Assembly (NCBI GenBank): GCA_902774175.1
Contig: CACYHG010000017.1
Span: 1-36,920 of the forward strand
DNA length: 36,920 nucleotides
Reading direction: 5' to 3'
DNA from: an uncultured Bacteroidota bacterium
Lineage (GTDB): Bacteria; Bacteroidota; Bacteroidia; Bacteroidales; WCHB1-69
This document shows positions 33,568 through 36,920 of this stretch, piece after piece. Both the position numbers and the translations under genes were made by a program. How positions within the stretch are numbered: the first letter of the stretch is position 1; every line of letters starts with the position of its first letter. Below the pieces are notes generated by a model. The model saw only the letters and a list, made by a program, of their open reading frames with translations, did no database searches and was not told the origin of the DNA.

Positions 33568-33915
33568 ATGAAAGTAAAATTCGTTCCAACATTGATTGCC
33601 GCCGCCATTAGTGCATTGGTGGCCTACGCGCTTTACAGCGTCTGCAAACTGGAAGATGCAAAGATGATACTTGCCATTGGCGGGTTTGTCTGTTTGTTTT
33701 TCCCCTTGGCAACCTGCCTTGGGGTTCGCTTTGAGCAGGGAAGAACCTCAGCCAACACTGCTGTTCTGGGCGGTGTGTTCTTCTTCATACTGCTTGTGAG
33801 CCACTTCATTTTCGCTTTCACGGTATTTCACACCCCGGCCTACGTGATTATCAACGGAATCATTCTCCTAATCTTCATCCTTGTGGCCTATACCGTTGTC
33901 AAAGCTAAGCAGTAA
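33568..33915 (+). CDS. Small four-helix membrane protein, unknown function
   Basis: The 115-residue product is almost entirely hydrophobic, with four predicted membrane helices (about 6-26, 34-52, 64-86, 91-110) joined by short charged loops (KLEDAK, RFEQGRTSAN). The C-terminus is basic (VVKAKQ) and likely cytoplasmic. No family is recognised. The gene lies between the two copies of the 59-bp repeat and ends at a strong terminator, so it is likely expressed on its own. Confidence 0.7.
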   Translation: MKVKFVPTLIAAAISALVAYALYSVCKLEDAKMILAIGGFVCLFFPLATCLGVRFEQGRTSANTAVLGGVFFFILLVSHFIFAFTVFHTPAYVIINGIILLIFILVAYTVVKAKQ

Positions 33916-33922
33916 AACGTAT

Positions 33923-33960
33923 GGGACACTTTGCAACAGGCAGGGTGTCCCCTTTTTTTT
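33923..33960 (+). terminator. Strong rho-independent terminator
   Basis: GGGACAC (33923-33929) pairs with GTGTCCC (33945-33951) and is followed by eight T. It ends the small membrane protein transcript 8 bases after the stop. Confidence 0.88.
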
Positions 33961-33976
33961 GCCCCCCCGTAAAAGA

Positions 33977-34035
33977 TACCCTTTTGCAGACATGTTATCC
34001 GAGCGAGACGGAATGTCCGAAGCTGGAACCGGATT
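33977..34035 (+). repeat. Imperfect 59-bp repeat, copy C2
   Basis: Second copy of the repeat at 33490-33548. GGAATGTCCG and CGGATTTCC around 34011-34036 can fold into a hairpin. It lies 188 bases upstream of the AAA+ gene. The stretch to 34223 also holds a run of 16 A (34098-34113) and no gene. Confidence 0.75.
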
Positions 34036-34223
34036 TCCACAGCTCTGAAAAAGGACACTAAAAATCACTGAATAAAATTTACTTTTAGTACAACTTTAAA
34101 AAAAAAAAAAAAAGTATTCTGAAGGTGAAAAAAGGTTGTTTTTTGGTTAATTTTTGTGAGAAATCTGTTATATATGATTGCAATCAAAAACCAAAACATC
34201 AACTTTTTTCAAATCCAAATACA

Positions 34224-35864
34224 ATGCCTGTAACCAACCAACAAATCACCTTATTAGCCGCCATCGAGCGTGTCGCCACAAATGCCATAGCATCGGAACT
34301 GGACGACCGGTTCTTCACAACGTGCAAGGAGGAACTGTCATATCTTGCTGACAGCTATGGAATCACCCCGTTGCAGGCCGCACTCTTCTGTGTCTGCATG
34401 GAAAAGGGTCCGAATCACATTTATTTCCACGATTTGGCATCCTATCTCAATCTCAATACCATTCGTATTCTTAGCTATGGTACCGACATTGATGCCCTTG
34501 TTCACCGCCGCCTGCTACATTACCGCGACGTAAAAGATGAAGACTCTTTTGATGTGCCTGCTATAGTCATCAAGGCCCTCAAACACAATGAGGTGTACCA
34601 GCTACCAAAACACACTGATTTGGACGCCTGTGGTATGATGGAGTATATGAACATGTGGTTTGAAGACCTCCACGACGATGCCGTTTCCGCACGTGAGCTG
34701 CGCGAAGAGATGAAAGCCATGATTGATGATAACCCACAAGTCGGTCTCGCGCAGAAAGTCAAAACCCTCGACCTCAATGACGAAGACGTGCTGCTGCTGC
34801 TTTTCTTCTGCCACGAACTCATCAATGACAATGATGACGACATTCGTTTCCATCGGCTCGAAGACCTCTTTGACAACAAAATTGTCTTCAACCACGCCAA
34901 AAACCTCCTGCAACGTGGTGACCATCCTCTTATGCAAAAAAAGCTGATTGAGCATCAATGCGTCAACGGCCTTGCCGACAACACCTGTTACAAGCTCACC
35001 GAACAGGCCAAGCGCGACCTGCTCGGCGAATTCAATATCAACATCGCCGATGAAAAGCTTGCCGATGTGCTGCTGTCCGACAGCATTACTGCCAAAGAAC
35101 TCTTCTACAGCGAAAGTGTCAGCCGTCAGGTTGACGAATTGTCCGCGTTGTTGGACGCAGGGCAATACAAGCAAATTCGCGAACGGATGAAACAGCGGGG
35201 TTTCCGTCAGGGATTCACCTGCCTTTTCCATGGCGGTCCCGGAACGGGAAAGACCGAGACTGTGTACCAACTGGCACGCCGCACGGGCCGTCAGGTGATG
35301 GTGGTTGATGTTCCGCAGATCAAGAGCAAATGGGTCGGCGAAAGCGAGAAGAACATCAAGGCGCTCTTTGACCGCTACCGTGCGCTGGTGGAGAAATCAG
35401 ATGTGGCGCCCATTCTGCTTTTCAACGAGGCTGACGCCATTATCGGCATCCGCAAGCAGGGTGCGGAAGATGCCGTTGACAAAATGGAGAACACCATCCA
35501 GAACATTATTCTGCAGGAGATGGAAAATCTTGACGGTATCCTTATCGCCACCACCAATCTGACTGAGAACCTTGACAGTGCCTTTGAGCGCCGCTTCCTC
35601 TACAAGATACGTTTTGACAAGCCTGATGCCACGGTGCGCAGCAAAATATGGCAGACAATGATACCCGAATTGTCCGCGATGGATGCCGACACCATTGCCG
35701 GACGTTACAGTTTCAGTGGAGGCCAGATAGAGAACATTGCCCGGAAGTATACTGTCTTCAGCATCCTCCACGGTGAAACCGGATGCCCGCAAAGTGCCAT
35801 TATAGAACTCTGTAACAACGAAAAAATCGCTACAAATAATTCAAGAAAAATTGGTTTTTTATGA
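34224..35864 (+). CDS. AAA+ ATPase with long N-terminal helical domain
   Basis: The 546-residue protein has an N-terminal helical region of about 320 residues without a recognised domain, then a single classical AAA module: Walker A HGGPGTGKTET (336-346), pore-loop-like IKSKWVGESEKN (366-377), Walker B ILLFNEADAI (397-406) with Asn in place of the usual first Asp, sensor 1 IATTN (441-445) and Arg finger region FERRF (454-458). It resembles the unfoldase-type group (FtsH/proteasomal-like) used to remodel proteins. The partner is unknown. The frame is open upstream to 34125, but that part is AT-rich and unlike the rest; I chose the ATG at 34224 (MPVTNQQ). The next gene starts 28 bases after. 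Confidence 0.82.
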   Translation: MPVTNQQITLLAAIERVATNAIASELDDRFFTTCKEELSYLADSYGITPLQAALFCVCMEKGPNHIYFHDLASYLNLNTIRILSYGTDIDALVHRRLLHYRDVKDEDSFDVPAIVIKALKHNEVYQLPKHTDLDACGMMEYMNMWFEDLHDDAVSARELREEMKAMIDDNPQVGLAQKVKTLDLNDEDVLLLLFFCHELINDNDDDIRFHRLEDLFDNKIVFNHAKNLLQRGDHPLMQKKLIEHQCVNGLADNTCYKLTEQAKRDLLGEFNINIADEKLADVLLSDSITAKELFYSESVSRQVDELSALLDAGQYKQIRERMKQRGFRQGFTCLFHGGPGTGKTETVYQLARRTGRQVMVVDVPQIKSKWVGESEKNIKALFDRYRALVEKSDVAPILLFNEADAIIGIRKQGAEDAVDKMENTIQNIILQEMENLDGILIATTNLTENLDSAFERRFLYKIRFDKPDATVRSKIWQTMIPELSAMDADTIAGRYSFSGGQIENIARKYTVFSILHGETGCPQSAIIELCNNEKIATNNSRKIGFL

Positions 35865-35892
35865 TTCCCAAATTCAAATAAATTCAGAATTC

Positions 35893-36576
35893 ATGAAAGA
35901 ACAGAAGGATTTTTCATTTTTACCGTTTGAAGATTACTCGAATTCACTGCTTTGTAAGTATTCAAAATCTTATAAAGCAAAAGTTTATGAATACACAAAT
36001 TGCAGCAATCATAACTTGATTGTTGAGGGCTCCTTTAATAGATTATTGTCTCAAATGAAAGAAAAAGACTTTGCTGTACTTACTGCATACAGAAGTACGT
36101 TGACGAAAAAAGAAAACATCATGCGAAATCGTAATCTTCGTGGTATTTTAAATGCTGATGAAATGGGAGTTCACCAATTGGTCGGTCATTGGAGGGAAAA
36201 CCCTAATGGCAGTGATTATAGGGATGCCGAAGAAAATGAATTGGTAGATGCTGTTGAACGTTCATACTTTGTTGCCAAACCGGATTCGATGCCATTTGAA
36301 AAATTTAAGGAATGTATCTTAAAATGTCTCACAATTGATGGGCAAACACAAGATCCGGCAATTATTAGTAATGGTGATGGGATTTATTGTTTATATAATA
36401 CAGGCAGTTTAGAATATATTGCAGAAAAAATATCATTAAACAAAATAAATCAAGCATATTCCCAATACATAAAACATTTGGACATACCATTTGTGTTTGA
36501 AGGGGTTGAAAGACCCGGTTCAAATATGGGTTTGTTTGCGTATGAAAAGAATGGTTTTAAAACCGTTACACTATAA
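35893..36576 (+). CDS. Uncharacterised protein resembling DUF3293
   Basis: The 227-residue product has a FAVLTAYRSTLTKKENIMRN segment followed by RNLRGILN and VHQLVGHWRE, then SYFVAKP. This order (T-A-[YW]-R, an Asn/Arg-rich helix, G-H-W-x-E, F-V) is like the DUF3293 family found in phages and accessory regions. Its function is unknown. Codon usage is much more AT-rich than in the AAA+ gene before it. The ATG at 35893 was chosen over the TTG at 35851, which lies within the end of the AAA+ gene. The 28-base gap suggests a shared transcript with the ATPase. Confidence 0.6.
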   Translation: MKEQKDFSFLPFEDYSNSLLCKYSKSYKAKVYEYTNCSNHNLIVEGSFNRLLSQMKEKDFAVLTAYRSTLTKKENIMRNRNLRGILNADEMGVHQLVGHWRENPNGSDYRDAEENELVDAVERSYFVAKPDSMPFEKFKECILKCLTIDGQTQDPAIISNGDGIYCLYNTGSLEYIAEKISLNKINQAYSQYIKHLDIPFVFEGVERPGSNMGLFAYEKNGFKTVTL

Positions 36577-36680
36577 AATTCCGAAGATACCAGTACGGAC
36601 GGTCAGGGACGTGGCATAAATATGGACGGTACACAATATATTCAGAATAATTAAGTTATAACATTAAAAATCTTTGAAAT

Positions 36681-36920
36681 ATGAGATATATAAGGACAAT
36701 TCAAGAAATGATAGATGAGCAGGTATCTGAAACTATTAGCCGTATTGATCCGATAACAGAAATGGCAGTGCCGTTGAAAAAATACAAAGAACGTGTTGAT
36801 GGATTAAGATTTCATCTTGTCAGGAACTGGTGCCTATGCAGATATTGCCAGTTGTATGATACGACGAACATATGTTTCAAGCATTGGATAAATGAATTGG
36901 AAGCGGTCATTGAAAATTTG
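36681..36920 (+). CDS. Partial CDS, AT-rich, with Cys/His cluster
   Basis: From the ATG at 36681 the frame stays open for 80 codons to the window edge. The product starts MRYIRTIQEMIDEQ, is helical, and near residues 51-68 has CLCRYCQLY followed by CFKHW, a Cys/Cys/Cys/His set that could bind zinc. It follows a 104-base AT-rich gap after the DUF3293-like gene. It is cut by the window, so family and length cannot be given. Confidence 0.5.
   Translation, partial: MRYIRTIQEMIDEQVSETISRIDPITEMAVPLKKYKERVDGLRFHLVRNWCLCRYCQLYDTTNICFKHWINELEAVIENL

Noticed and set aside
1..36920. tRNA and rRNA genes, insertion sequences, integrase or replication origin
   Set aside because: I saw no tRNA-like GGTTCGAATCC arms with matching acceptor stems, no rRNA signatures, no transposase or integrase motifs, and no DnaA-box cluster.

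Overview
The window looks like a chromosome segment of an anaerobic member of the Bacteroidales (phylum Bacteroidota). The evidence is: type IX secretion C-terminal sorting domains on two large secreted proteins; signal peptides ending in A-Q; promoters of the Bacteroidota type (-33 TTTG, -7 TAnnTTTG) and mostly weak or absent Shine-Dalgarno sequences; a Bat (aerotolerance-type) locus; a MurA with Asp at the fosfomycin-target position; and a very large activase/dehydratase-like protein typical of anaerobes. Species cannot be named from the sequence alone.

Region 1 (1-26233) is GC-rich core chromosome. It holds a partial gene at the left edge, a 1426-residue 2-hydroxyacyl-CoA dehydratase activase-like protein, a T9SS cargo protein with fibronectin-type repeats, Lon protease, MurA, a hotdog thioesterase, BatD, a BatB-BatC fusion with a glutamine tract, an outer-membrane barrel, a membrane-anchored hypothetical, SppA and another envelope protein. 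These are followed on the + strand by a run of MerR regulator, metallo-beta-lactamase-fold hydrolase, FolE, a barrel protein, PepD and a YfcE-like phosphoesterase. A symmetric bidirectional terminator, an M49-like zinc peptidase, an NlpC/P60 hydrolase and an MscS channel close the region.

Region 2 (26234-27414) is mostly non-coding and unusually structured. It contains 9-bp tandem repeats and two copies of a promoter-plus-leader element of about 70 bp. One copy leads into a 101-residue protein; the other leads into what looks like a hairpin-rich RNA of about 310 nt. A second compact RNA candidate with its own promoter and terminator lies on the - strand directly after the 101-residue gene.

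Region 3 (27415-30139) starts with a short secreted protein and continues with an AT-richer four-gene cassette: a PD-(D/E)XK-like nuclease, an unknown, a DUF6884-like protein and a GIY-YIG-like nuclease. This is the best candidate in the window for an undescribed system, plausibly in defence or nucleic-acid processing, but that is inference from domain content and context.

Region 4 (30145-36920) holds a 1087-residue repeat-rich T9SS surface protein, a small four-helix membrane protein flanked by two copies of an imperfect 59-bp repeat, an AAA+ ATPase, a protein resembling DUF3293, and the start of an AT-rich gene with a Cys/His cluster that runs off the right edge. The mixed composition and uncharacterised genes suggest accessory DNA.
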